Assembly (NCBI GenBank): GCA_934045075.1
Contig: OW203722.1
Coordinates: 13,702,796 to 13,766,795 of the forward strand
DNA length: 64,000 nt
Origin: Yponomeuta sedellus
Taxonomy: Eukaryota > Arthropoda > Insecta > Lepidoptera > Yponomeutidae
Direction of reading: 5' to 3'
The translations under genes were made by a program, and so were the position numbers. Below are positions 48,016-59,500 of the stretch, piece after piece. The stretch's first letter is position 1. Every line of letters begins with the position of its first letter. Under the pieces are notes generated by a model. It had not been told where the DNA came from. It did no database searches and saw only the letters and a list, made by a program, of their open reading frames with translations.

Positions 48016-48060
48016 CGCACTAAACACATTACCCTCCTTTTGGGCTTCGCTGCAGTCGGG

Positions 48061-48413
48061 TAAAAAAGAGAGCCACTATTTGCAGGATTACACACGCGGA
48101 TGTGTTTGCCGTCGATGGCACCAACACAGTGAGGAAAATTTGCCTTTACATCAAAACCCCTCGCTATTGTTTGGAAACTTTCAGTTGTCAGTTCAGGGAT
48201 GTTGTCTCGAAGAAGATTGGTCCATATAGCACGACAAACTCTTTGTATCATATATGCAATAGTAGATTTTCCCCGTTTGAATTTGAAATGTAAATCAGTT
48301 ATTGAATTTCCACTTCCTAGGTAACTGAAACGAAAATAATTATTATAATATGCATTTATGAGATAGATAGATACCCGAAAAAAAATACTGACATATTCAG
48401 ACATCGATAGCAA
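48061..48413 (-). pseudogene. Harbinger DDE transposase, N-terminal part
   Basis: First half of the element's transposase, which cuts and pastes the element. The clear exon reads YLGSGNSITDLHFKFKRGKS, then a helix region (IAYMIQRVCRAIWTNLL) and FPHCVGAIDGKHIRV, with the first catalytic Asp in AIDGKH, then CNPANSGSLF, where the 3.6-kb element interrupts it. On the - strand TTTCAG at 48330-48325 fits a splice acceptor just before this exon. Upstream sequence (INWLHRESYLLSMSEYV, about 48370-48450) may be a preceding exon, with GTATCT as a possible donor. The true start was not found. Confidence 0.85.
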
Positions 48414-48644
48414 ATAACTTTCTCTATGTAACCAATTAATTCTGGAATCGCGAAAAAAATAGCAGCTGTTGCATACATTTTGATTCAGTAGGTATTGCTT
48501 TTTGTATGTAACAGCTGTTATATTTTCACGATTCCTGAGTCGGTCACATAGTGTTTGTTAACGATATCTGAATATGTCATTAAATTTTATCGAGAAATTC
48601 ACTATGTATAAATTATTAAATCATGTTTACTATTGGTCTTGCAG

Positions 48645-49426
48645 GTAATGATTTAATAAAGAAATGGAGAAGTGTAAAAGATAATTACTTCAGATATTCA
48701 AAAAAATTAAAAGAAGCATCAAAATCGGGCTCAGGCGCTACGAAACTGAAGAAGTATCATTTATACAATCAACTTCTTTTTTTGAGAAAAGTGGAACAAA
48801 ATGCCATCCAATCTAGCTTAGACTCGCCTAGAGAAATCAACAATGAATCTACGTCTACAAATGATGACATTACCACAGACAACACTCCGCGCTATGTTTC
48901 AGTCGCGCGCAAAAGGGCAATGCAAATGGATGAGTTTGAAAGAGAAGGACTAAAACTTCTCAAGGAGCCGGAAAATCGCCATATGTCCTTTTTCAGAGCT
49001 ATTTTGCCATCTATTCAAGAATTTTCCGACCGAGAAACTCTCCGTTTCCAAAGTAAAGTTATACAAATTATAGATGAAATGCGGTATGGACAAACATCAT
49101 CATATGTGAGTGGCCCATCAACGTCTCACCAACCATCATATGGGTATCAAACAGCAAATTTTCAAAGTACATACATTTCTGATTATAATAATTCAATTAC
49201 ATCTCCAGAAACATCTCAAGCAAGTGAAGAAACTGAATACGATTTAAAAACCTATTTAGAGGCTAAAAATTTCACCCATGCCGGGATTCGAACCCGCAAC
49301 CTCTGGCTATCCGTACCAGCGCTCTACCAATTGAGCCAATGGGCGACTCACGGCATCAGTGAAATTTCGAACCTCTTTACAATATTCTCTGTATTACGTA
49401 TACGATTACGAATACGATTTTTCTAA
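48645..49426 (+). CDS. Harbinger MADF/BESS protein, exon 2
   Basis: Second coding exon; the acceptor is TTGCAG ending at 48644. It completes the MADF domain (NDLIKKWRSVKDNYFRYSKK, then YHLYNQLLFLRKV). A polar linker follows, then a BESS-like motif (SFFRAILPSIQEFSDRET, VIQIIDEM), which typically mediates protein-protein contact. From about residue 200 of the exon the reading enters a tRNA-type SINE in reverse (49246-49409), which replaces the last four original codons with about 60 SINE-encoded residues before the stop at 49426. The repeated target GAATACGATTT preserves the older end (YDFSNL, then stop) just downstream. Whether the extended protein works is unknown. Confidence 0.8.
49246..49409 (-). 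mobile_element. tRNA-derived SINE at 3' end of the MADF gene
   Basis: A 164-bp insertion with the exact 11-bp duplication GAATACGATTT (49235-49245 and 49410-49420). On the - strand: GCCCATTGGCTCAATTGGTAG (box A), GCTGGTACGGATAGCCAGAG, then GGTTCGAATCCCGGCATGGG (box B), and the tail TTTTTAGCCTCTAAATAGG. It is almost identical in structure to 59501-59675. Confidence 0.92.
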
Positions 49427-50017
49427 TTTGTAATTACTGGATGATATCTCTCTTAAATAATGTCTAAATTTAAAATTATGACAATTGCTGATTATTTGTG
49501 AGTTGATTACTAATTAAACAAACCAAAAAAACTGTTATATTTTTATTACTTAAATATATTTATATAGTTACCTTAAAGTAATTCCCAGCATTTCTACTGG
49601 TTCCACTGGATTCCTCATATTAGTATAGTTTTTTCGTATGTGTGGTTCTAAGGACTTCAATAAACATTCGAAGCTGGATACACTCATTCTAAAAAAATTA
49701 TAAAACTTCTTTTCGTCTAATAGCAACTCCCGATATTCTAAAAAAAAAACTGTCCATCACGATTTCTTAATGAAATGAAAGGACTGATCCAGTACCGTCT
49801 TGTGATCTTGCGTCGATTTCGGCGGTGACGTAGTAATAGGAGCAATGCTAGACGTCTTTTCCGATCCATGATTTGCTATAGACTGACTGCGAAATTTTTT
49901 CAAAATGCTTGCCGCAACTGTGCGTCGCCGCTGCGCCGACGGAACGTTAAGACTGCGTCATAGTAACGCTGCGATGGTGCAGCGCCCGTGTGGCCGGCTA
50001 TGCGTCAAAATATTTGC

Positions 50018-50062
50018 GTTGCGACGAAGCAACGCAACGCAACGCGCCGTGTGGACTGGCTC
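50018..50062 (-). repeat. Harbinger right terminal inverted repeat
   Basis: Inverted partner of 43109-43152, ending CCGTGTGGACTGGCTC and followed by TTA. Confidence 0.92.
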
Positions 50063-50205
50063 TTACGTTATGTTATAATAAACTAGCTGACCCCGCAAAC
50101 GTTGTTTTTATATGTGTATTGGATAGTTGACGTAGTTAATTCATCACTTTTATAAACTTTAATTGATCTATGCAAATTTTACTTATAGTGCATTTGCTGT
50201 GAGTG

Positions 50206-50247
50206 ATTGCGAGGAGACTAGATTTATAAATCTAGTCTCCTCGCAAT
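50206..50247. repeat. Perfect 42-bp palindrome
   Basis: ATTGCGAGGAGACTAGATTT followed by A, then its exact reverse complement with no loop. It lies about 145 bp beyond the Harbinger end. Cruciform-capable. Not linked to a known element. Confidence 0.9.
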
Positions 50248-50249
50248 AA

Positions 50250-52200
50250 GGCTTCCGACTGTGGAAAATATTGATATTTCTGTCCTTGTGGTAAAACCGT
50301 TATTCAATAACCTCACAGCTTGTGATGATTTTCTTACTCCCCATGAACTTAAGCGTGATGTTGTGTGGCTTAAATGTTATTCGGTAATATGAACTACAAT
50401 CATGGTAAACTTACCACATTTGAATAAAACTTTATTCAATTCCATTCAGAGGTTTTTGCGTGACGCGCGCACGAAGAAATAGAGTGAGACGGACATAAAA
50501 TATGGCAGACAGAGACAAAATTTACAGATTTATTATAATGTATAGAAAAGGAAGTAAAAGTTCGTTATCACGTCCGCAGTAATTTATGTAAATCTACGAA
50601 CACCCCAACAAAGGTGCTTGTATCAGCGGATTTCCTATATTTGGCTCGTGCCTACGAACTCGATGACGTGCTTACATCGGAAACTCGTAACGTGTGTAAT
50701 TTATTATTGTATCCGCGCATATCTATCAGATGATTGCGTACGCCTATACGTCCATTGTTCGAGAGACGAGCTTATATCACTCGATTACTCTTATATCCGG
50801 GATACTTTAAAGAGATTTCGGGAGATTTATGTGATGAAATACATATGTAATTACGCTAAATACGTAATATAGTATGCTGTTCAAGTAATGCACGAGTGTT
50901 ACTTTCTAAATGCAATGGTTTACTATTCTTGGATGGCGCGTTTAGATTATAATATACACTTTCGTATTGGTAGCTTTTCTCTTTTGTCTCAAGCTTACAT
51001 CTCGGGGAACTTCTATACGAGCTGTCCTAAAAAGTACAGTCAAGCGAAAGGGATAGAGTATCCTTACTCAAATCACTTTCTTATACGATACGTAGTACTT
51101 CTGTTTTGCTGTTTTTTTCTCATTATTCACAAACTTGATACTTGAAGACTGACATAAATAATTAAAAAGACTTTTGATTTTTTCCCCTAAATAGTAGTAA
51201 TATTAAAAAAAACTAGGTTTAAAAAAACTTGTTTCACTTAGCGACTTTTTTCAGCTTGATAGTAATAGCTATGGCAGGAAATGTTTTTGCGTCAGCAAAG
51301 ACGTTGATTTAGAAATGCAATCCAGGATTATCTCAATGTTTATACAAGTATTATATTTAGCGACTGCCTCATTTGTCTGGGCTACCAAGACAAAGGTCGT
51401 GGATTATATTCCCACTGTGGTCAGTGGTCTCAGTCTGGGTGTATTTTCATGTTTGTAACGTCCTTGCCTGGTTACCATAGTAGGATATTTTAGATCGGGA
51501 CCAGGTCAAGTGGATGTATTATTATTATTAATACATTTATTGCACGTAAGTAAAAAAAAAAACAATGGCAATGTGGCGGACTTAGTGAATTTAATAAAAG
51601 CATTGTATTATATTTAAGTAATTATTATTACTCTCTACCAGATGCCCTTTGATTTAACTGTACTTTTTCTGGCAGGCTGTGTATATTTTCAACATGATGT
51701 ATCAATATCTAATGCTTGTTTGCCGTTTTTTTCCTGTAGGAAATGGCACATCAACCGTAGAACCCCGTTACCTCTAACCAGGTTAACTCTTGTTTTGCCC
51801 GAGTAAGTTATCGAGGTAATGTTTTCATGTGCTTGATTTTTCATACTACAATTCTAGATTCGAGATTCCTAGTTATGGAACTCAAATAATAGGTGAACTT
51901 CACTGTCTCTTTTGACTCATTATAATCTCAGGGATTACAAACTTTGAAATTCCTGCGTGTCTCTAGTGTTGACGACGTAAATGCACGACAGAATTTTTTT
52001 TGTGAAAGAGAATGTTGATAGGAATAAAATTAATTAATATAAGTATTTTTTTAAATTAATATAAAACAATTTAACAGATACACCTACGTGATTTAATTTT
52101 GGAATTGGCGGATTTCCCAATATAACATTCAGCCATCACATGTTATGTTATAAGTTTATAACTGAGTGTTCAGTTATAGCACTAACATTCGCTGATAACA
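50250..52200. other. Unassigned sequence with repeat scraps
   Basis: No supported gene. Open frames at 50618-50872 and 50888-51145 have no domains. A tRNA-SINE-like scrap (GACAAAGGTCGTGGATTATATTC) is at about 51398. Confidence 0.45.
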
Positions 52201-52214
52201 TTCAGCGCCAAAAT

Positions 52215-52555
52215 GGCGACAGTAAAGTTGCATACTCGTCATCATCAACCTCTTATGTCCCTACCGAGGGGCACCGATCTTTTCCCTGAGGAAGGTATAG
52301 GCCATACTCCACCACGGAGGCCAATTCCGGAGTGGTATAGGGTTGCAAGACTAGTGGCTGGTCTTAGTAGTTTTGAAGCCGCCCTAAGGCCTCTGATTTG
52401 GCTTAACGACTGCTATCTATCGACGGCAGCCGGTACCAACTGCTTAACTGGCCTTGCGAAGCACGGGACCGCTCGGAAAAATGCCACTAGCGTTAGTCAT
52501 AGACGGTTTACCCATCTATGCACTGAACGCGCCCTGTGTTGCACACTACTGACTT
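52215..52555 (-). mobile_element. Diverged 5S-derived SINE
   Basis: Follows the 33409 SINE in order with many changes: TTATGTCCCTACCGAGGGGC, CCATACTCCACCACGGAGGC, GGCCTCTGATTTGGCTTAACG, CTTGCGAAGCACGG, CATCTATGCACTGAACGCGCC. It is the oldest copy in the window. No clean target duplication. Confidence 0.78.
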
Positions 52556-52565
52556 TTTATTAGAA

Positions 52566-52766
52566 GTTACATATTAAATGGTCTAATCGCGATTAATTAA
52601 TAGGGAAAACATAATTGTCAAAATTCCTGACATTTTACCTAATAAATAATCGATATTTAAATCAAATCCCATAAAAAATAAATTTGATTCATCGTCAAGA
52701 ATTTAAACTCGGTATGATGAATTTCAATGTACAACGTACAGTGATTAGACCCGTTTAATATATAAC
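52566..52766. mobile_element. 201-bp MITE-like inverted-repeat element
   Basis: GTTACATATTAAATGG then TCTAATC on the left and, inverted, GTTATATATTAAACGGG then TCTAATC on the right. It abuts the diverged SINE. A related phrase is at about 41828. Confidence 0.6.
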
Positions 52767-52769
52767 TAT

Positions 52770-55400
52770 GTATAAGTATCATCAGTCATTAATAAATAAT
52801 AAGATTCTTTAACTTTGCTTAAAATACATATACGTAAATGCATATATTATGACGTCAGAATGATTTGTATGCGATTATCAGATGCGATGTGTCGACCGCA
52901 ATCGTATCACAGACCGAGAAATTAATTTCATTTTATGGTTTCCCGATGAATGAAAGACAAAAGGTTTAATCATGCGCCGGTCTTCAATTGAGTAATGATG
53001 AGGTTGGACGCAATCGCATCGCTCGCGTTGGACAAGATTAATGAAATGACTCGGCCCTCGCGTTTCAATAGAGAGAGCTCGACGGATGCTAATTCTGCAC
53101 CCTCCACTCCACTCGCCCAATGACTGACACTGACGAATAATAAGGCTCGTTCTCTCTGGGAAAATTCTGTAAACAAACACTGATATCCGGGACATAGCTC
53201 ATTCAAAGAGTAGGTAGATTGCGTTCTGTACTGTAGAGCACTCAAATCTAAACATAATCTTGATCGGTAACTAATGGAGAGCAGCCAGAAGGTATTGAAA
53301 TAAATGAGGATAACGTTTTAAGACTAAAATTATGCTTTGGAAAGTTATTCTGTGGACCCTTAACAGAAAATTTCAGTGAGAAATGTAATTTATACACACT
53401 GTGTAAATGTATGGTCAAGTAGGAAGCTTAATATATTTTCACGAAAATTTATTGCTGATTCACATCCGGCGTTGTGTTGTTATTTCAGTTGACTGACTGG
53501 GGTGAAGTGAAATAAATGAAACTATGTTACACACGCGATTGAACAAATATTTCATCAACTTGTTGCCCCAGAGGACATGAGAAAATCATTGTATTGATAA
53601 CCGTCTTCAGCTGTGTAGGAGCATTCGTCAGGGAGTTTAATGGAAAATTGGATTTACGCTTTGTTCAGTTCTGCGAAAATATTGCTTGCCTCCCCTCTAT
53701 TTATTTGGCTGGTATTTCCATGATATTTCTTTTGTAGGTACCTTTTTGCGGGTTCTTTCATCACTCGCAAAATATCTGCAGTCTGAAAGTATTTAATGTA
53801 ATTGGCGAGCGGTGCATGATATTTTTCCCGTGCGGAATATAATATTTGGTGAGATAGTTGCGTTGCGTGCGATGTTCGTTTGTTGCCGCTGGCAGACAGC
53901 TAATCGTTGCATTCGGGGGATTTACGGACCCCGGGGAAGTATGGGAAACTGCAAAGCAAATTAGATTAGTTATTATAATGTAAAACATTCATCATCATCT
54001 GTCCGTTTCTGCTCACTGCAGGGTATGGGCCCGTTCCCTATCCCGCGAGTTAATTGACCAGTATAGAAACAGCACTGTATATAAATAAAACCAATTTTAT
54101 TGTTTTGTTTTCTGCAAAATGTTAAGAGAGCTAGTTTGCAAACTACTCTTCAGTTTGGCGAAAAAAAAAAACCAGCAAAATGCGAGTCCGACTCCTGCAT
54201 CGAGGGTTCCGTACCACCTCACTATTTTGTACATAATATAAAGTATTTAACATATTTTAAACTTTCGCGACTTGTACACATAGTTAGAATATTTTAATCG
54301 GGAATGTGGTTTCAAACTGTCGCAAACGTGGGATCCTGTCATCAAGATGTGTTCGAGTGGAAAAAAGTCGCATGGTTTATCGTCCGACATTGTCAGTGTA
54401 GTGTGTCGCAACCCTAATAGTGCTTTGTGATGGCTGACTGAGGGTAGTCTGAAACCTCATCAGCCGAAGATGCGAACGGGTGCCAGCCATCAGTCTTCTC
54501 GTGACCACGATGACTGTAACGTCGTCGAAACGTCGAGGTAAATAGCAATAAATTACTACGCGATTAAGCCCCGAAAATATTCTAACTATAAAGTATTTAG
54601 TACCCGCGCTTGGCCATTTTTATTATTTGTCGTTAGAATTTTACTATATAATATTACAAAAGTGAAAGTTTCTATGTATGTACGGATGTTTGTTACTAAA
54701 TCACGCCAGAACGGCAGAACGGCGTGAGCTACTTTTTATCGCAGAATAAATATTCAATTTGCGAACGAGGTTGTAGGAAGCAGCTAGTAGGTATATAGTA
54801 AGTCCTACTGATTGTAGGACTTACTAATTCGCCAAGTTTAATGTCTTAATGTGTCAAGATACGACAAGAAATATGTCTGTCAAGTAATTAGCTCGTCCTA
54901 GGTCATTAAGATATTTTATTAATTTATGAATCACCAACACCTGTTTATATCACTTGATTATACTATTATGAAACTGGTTTACATAGGATATGTACATGGC
55001 TTTAAATTACTCGTACGATATTTTTTTAAGCCAGAAGGAATTATAGGTCTTGTAGTTTCTAGGTCTGTGGGTGTTATAATGCTATTTTGGCGAGACCGTG
55101 TACAACCATGATATGTGCTCAAATTGTTGTGTCCCACGTTGTTTACGTAAGTAATCTACATTAGCAGATTTAGCTAACAAAGCTTTGCAGTAATGCCATT
55201 TGGGACGGAACAGCCATTTGGTTGAATATTATGGAGTGAAAGATTGTGAAGATATTCTTTGATTTATAAAGTAGGTATACTTTCCGTTACGCTATATAAT
55301 ACGTTGGATTATATCGAAGTTATATTGTTACAATCCCATGCAAGCATATTCACGGGTATAGCAAATACCTACCTAAATACAAATAATAATAATCCAGTCT
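52770..55400. other. Unassigned sequence with repeat scraps
   Basis: No supported gene. 54796-54826 is a 13-bp stem hairpin (TAGTAAGTCCTAC and its complement around TGATT). About 54175-54220 carries GCGAGTCCGACTCCTGCATC and GAGGGTTCCGTACC, a phrase common in insect interspersed repeats. Confidence 0.45.
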
Positions 55401-55404
55401 CAAT

Positions 55405-55580
55405 GCAGCGCACAGGCCTTCTCTCGGAGAGCGAGTATGGGCTTAATCATCACGCGTGTGCCCTCCGGGTTAGCGATTTCAAGTGCTGAGGTATGTGACC
55501 CTCGGAAATCTGAGTGTCTGAGTGTCAAGGTATTTTCCTTCACCGTTAGCGTTGTAGTGCTACTATAACTTCACATGTAC
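55405..55580 (-). repeat. Uninterrupted copy of the SINE-like repeat
   Basis: In reverse orientation it contains GATGATTAAGCCCATACTCG and CTCTCCGAGAGAAGGCCTGTG, the same sequence that is split by the MITE at 13064-13500. It serves as an internal empty-site reference. Confidence 0.7.
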
Positions 55581-56689
55581 ATAAATAATATTAAGATAAA
55601 CCTACTTAAATATAATTAATATATTGAAAGCAATTACAGGGAACCGTACACAAGTCCCTATTTAATTAAAAGTCCCTATTGATATCATTTGTGGTTATTT
55701 TGAAAACCCCGGAATTCAACGTTGATCTTGATCAAGTAAAAGGTGCGATATTAGGACAATAAAGTGGGCCTTCTCATATAACAATCATAATGTAGGAACA
55801 TTTATTAGCAACCCTTTCGGGTTATCAACTCCGGGCCACTTCAGTATTATTACGATAGCTTGCGATGTGTCAGCACTTTAGAATATTGTGCCAGTCCGAG
55901 AAAAAAACAATTTGAACTCTACAGAACAATCTAGACTTGCTGGAAATGGACACATGTTGTATTGCACATTTTCTCATCACTTTGGTTGCTTTATTTTCAG
56001 CATGAGAAGAAATTATAAAGATGAACGAACTTTTGGCAACCTACATAAGGTGAGTTGAACGTGCTATTCATGTCGTGCATTGTTCTAGTGCAGAATTCAT
56101 GAATAGTAAAACCACTTGTCATTTGCCTGCCTCGCGTCGACGAAAGTCGAAAGCCTGATATTATCGAAGTCTCGATAATAAAACCGTCTGGCACGAAAAA
56201 TTGCAATAAACCTTACTCTAAGATATTCGCAAATTTTTTCAACACAATAACATTAATATGGAACATCAAACCTCAATTTTCATGACGCGTCGTAACCACA
56301 AAGTTTTCCTCTATTCAGGGATATGAAACTGTCAAACGTCCTTTCATATTTAAATTGCCCCGCAATAACTCATGATAATATGGAGTGGCCGTAAAAATAT
56401 CAAATACAGGGCCCGGGGAGCCTTGGACCCACCCGGCTGCGGCCCGCCAGCTCACTCGCCCGCTCCGCATCGCTGTTTGTCTCCGCGGCTTATTATATCA
56501 TATCCGGATCATATCAAAAGCACAATACGAGTAGCGAGCATCACATTGCAGAATCAAATAATTTCGTGGCATTTCACACAAAGGTGGCCTAAGTAATTTC
56601 TACGGTTTAATAAATTCTTGTAAAAAAAAGCTTTGGTCTTTGCTGTTTGGTTCGGTGGCACTCTTACTCACACAGTATGAAGGGACTAC

Positions 56690-56845
56690 TCGGACGCTGC
56701 AGTCCTGGAACACTGTTTTTAGACGGAGTAGGGACCCCACCTACAGCCATCACCTATACTATCCTGACAGCGTAGTCGGCCTAGCCTACAGGAAAGACTA
56801 GTCAAGTGCGGAGCCAACCAAACTGCGGGTTTCCTCACGATCTGA
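56690..56845 (-). repeat. Interspersed repeat, inverted copy of 35360-35520
   Basis: CTATCCTGACAGCGTAGTCGG, GGAAAGACTAGTCAAG and CAAACTGCGGGTTTCCTCAC are the complement of phrases at 35365-35520. Confidence 0.7.
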
Positions 56846-57820
56846 TGAAGGGATTTCCTGTACCAATCACAGTATACAGAATATTAGACTATATTTTATT
56901 TAATGTTGTGTGATCCTTAGTTTTCCTCTACTATTAAATTTCTCTAGATACTTGTGGTGGTTCATGGAAAATAATTCTGCGAAACCTTTTTTGTATTATT
57001 ATTATTAATAAAGGTTTTTGTTGATCTCTAGGGGTCTTCGTTCATTCATTTGTTCTATCCTGTTGACCTCAATTTTATGATTCATACAAGGGTCCGTCGA
57101 CGACGTCTATTAAAATTCATACAATATGAAACGGTTACGACCTTTCCCTCTCTAGATAATAATACTTATTTAGATAGAGCAAATTAGATTATAGCCTTTT
57201 TCACAATTCGCGTTAAGAGCTGTTTATTGCCATATAAAAGTAGAGGCTTATTTATTACCTCAATAAATGAATCATTCTGCAACTTTCTTATTCACTAAGC
57301 AAAATAAACCAAGAGAATCTTTTGACTAGGCCCTACTGTGCGGATCTTTTGTCGAAATTTCCATTGTTTTGAAGCAAATATTTTAATCTGGACGCGTATT
57401 TGCTGTTTGAATTACAGGCTCTCGAGAAGACTTTAATATCTTAATCATTCGCTAAAACACGTTTAGCTTGAAGGAGGTCGTTGAAAAAGGATCCCGTATT
57501 TAAGAGTAATATAGAGGAAGATATTTGGTGAAACCCCTCTTTGAATTTGAATTTCGCCGGCACATTACACGGAATGACCGGCCATAAAGACTTCAAACGC
57601 AGGCTAATCGTGGCTTCCGACCCTTCGGCACAGGAAGAGGCCCGCAAACTGCTAAACGTCGTAGCGCTCCTCATTTTGCAGTGTTCGCCGTGCCCTCTAA
57701 ACTGTTTCAGATGCTAAGTGAATGAGCGCTGTCACTCACGTGCTACGAGTGAGTTGCCTAAATTCACGCTATTGCACCGCTAAAATTAAGTACTGTAAAC
57801 TCATGTCTATCGTTATGATA

Positions 57821-57867
57821 GGAGGTGAATAAGTTTGTCAGATCATTTTACAAACTTATCCACCTCC
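57821..57867. repeat. Hairpin, 18-bp stem
   Basis: GGAGGTGAATAAGTTTGT and ACAAACTTATCCACCTCC around an 11-nt loop, one mismatch. Too short for a typical animal microRNA precursor. Confidence 0.75.
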
Positions 57868-58361
57868 AATAAGCGGTATTTTGAAGTATTACTCTATTTA
57901 GAGAGGGTGCAACGCTGATTTAGAAACCCTTGAAAATTAAAATAACGTTTTTGTGTGCTTTTTGTTCCGGGTTGAATTAACTTGAAAAGTTTATAAAGGC
58001 AGGCTAAAGTTGATTTCATAATTTCAGCTTCTTATTATCTTTTTGTGAAGTTATTTCATTGTCCTCGAAAAGAACAAGAGGAGCGAGAGGCGAGTCATTG
58101 TTCAGTAAACAGATACAAAAGTATAAAGTCTTTGAATGAACACCATTTTTCTTTGTTAGGTACACCGATGCGAGCAACGGTGGCGTTGTGTAGTAAAATA
58201 AATAAGTGATTCATTATGTATTTAATTTAATAGTGATAAAGAATAAATAGGGACTGCAGTACTCTACTTATTAAAACAGTGTCTTTTTTTATTTCCCTTT
58301 TTTATCGATTAGTCTATCCCGGGATCGAGTGACACCTAAACAAAATTTAACGATTTTATTT

Positions 58362-58560
58362 ATAACTAGCTGACCCAGCGAACTTCGTTCCGCCTAACAG
58401 TCGATTCTTTATTTTTTTTTTATTTTTCTCTCCGTAAGAACCATCTTCGTACTTCAAGGAATATTCTAAAAAAAGAATTAGCGAAATCGGTTTAGCTGCT
58501 CACGAGATTTGCGCTTACAAACACATTCAGCGATTCATTTTTATATTATAGAGATAATTC
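58362..58560. repeat. Interspersed repeat (AACTAGCTGACCC type)
   Basis: AACTAGCTGACCCAGCGAAC, then AACTTCGTTCCGCC, then GAAATCGGTTTAGCTGCTCA and GAGATTTGCGCTTACAAACA, ending TTTTTATATTATAGAGAT. I recognise this order as a widespread insect repeat. The class is not certain. Confidence 0.6.
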
Positions 58561-59064
58561 AAATCCTGACAGGACGGTTGCGCCGGCCAGCTATTATAAA
58601 TAAGTATCGCTAGTATACCTACTCAGTTAAGAAATAAAATTCCTTCAATTACGCTGTTAGGTACGAAGTAAATAAGAGATATTTAGTTTTATGATTCCTT
58701 TAAAATAAATAAGTTTCTTTACTAGAGGTAGGTACACAAAAATGGCATCTGCCATCGTTTGTACGAGATAATGTTTCATTGTGCGGAACGTCATAAAAAT
58801 CGCCGTAAAAATTTATAAAGGCACTCAATAAAAGTGAACACGTAGAATTTTGTGCGAACACCACTATAAATATCCTGACTTAACGTGGGCATAAAGTTGA
58901 AATGTTATCACCCTTTAAACTTTAAAGTAAATATAGATCGCTAGACTGAATATTCTTTACTCAGCAGCGTTTTGCAGAGCCTTAACATTTTTAGCAACTG
59001 TTATTTTTGCTTTAAATTAGTTTGCCATAGGTATTTGAGTAGTATACTCGTAGGTAAGTCAGGG

Positions 59065-59210
59065 GTATTTGAGAAGTATACTAGTAGAATTTTATTCTAC
59101 TCGTATACTACTCAAATACTGCGCAATATACCTGTATTGCGCAGCGGTAGCGCATCTGCCTACCATGCAAGAGGTCCTGGGTTTGAACCTCGGCTGAGGA
59201 CAAAAAATAC
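59065..59210 (+). repeat. Two hairpins next to a tRNA-like sequence
   Basis: 59065-59119 is a hairpin with 26-bp arms (two mismatches) and a 3-nt loop. 59120-59143 is TGCGCAATA, six bases, and its complement. Directly after comes GCAGCGGTAGCGCATCTGCC (box A) and CTGGGTTTGAACCTCGGC (box B), a tRNA-derived SINE head. Confidence 0.65.
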
Positions 59211-59500
59211 CCCAGGTCTTGCATGTTAACATGTTTGTGATGTTGTTGTTTCTGGTTTCCACGATACAGGGTATCCTAGTGTAGGGCCAGAAGCAATGTA
59301 TGTGCCTGTATGTCAATGCTATGTTATGTTAATAAAAAAGGAAATTGGGGTTTTCTACTTGTCAATTCGTTTTATTATATTTATGCGTTTATTCACACGA
59401 TTTAAATTAAAGCGTTTAAAAAATAAATAATGAAAAATCAATCAAACGTAACATAAATATAAATAAATTTCATTTTATTACAACAATAATTATATACTTA

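Larger units (their letters stand above)
44460..48060 (+). mobile_element. Non-coding TIR element, copy 2, inside Harbinger transposase
   Basis: Second copy of the element at 6656-10025, same orientation. Left end CCCGACTGCAG at 44489-44499, right end CTGCAGTCGGG at 48050-48060. Host gene sequence resumes on both sides; TAAA may be the target duplication, but A/T runs make it uncertain. It differs from copy 1 by an extra segment of about 510 bp (about 46245-46752), by lacking the retroelement at 8926-9158, by a longer CATA tract, and by a flipped terminal hairpin. Confidence 0.85.
43109..50062. mobile_element. Complete PIF/Harbinger DNA transposon
   Basis: A 6,954-bp element with terminal inverted repeats starting GAGCCAGTCCACACGGCGCG. 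About 43 bp match at both ends (43109-43152 and 50018-50062) with one mismatch, and TTA is duplicated on each side (43106-43108 and 50063-50065). Subterminal sequences repeat GCGTTGCG and CACACGGCGCG words. It encodes a DDE transposase on the - strand and a MADF/BESS protein on the + strand. Secondary insertions: a MITE (43615-43831), the 3.6-kb TIR element (about 44460-48060) and a tRNA-type SINE (49246-49409). Without these the element would be about 3 kb, normal for the superfamily. Confidence 0.93.

Noticed and set aside
52213..52563. 116-codon open frame
   Set aside because: It lies entirely within the diverged 5S-type SINE in antisense orientation.
57821..57867. microRNA precursor
   Set aside because: The stem is only 18 bp with an 11-nt loop, shorter than normal pre-miRNAs.
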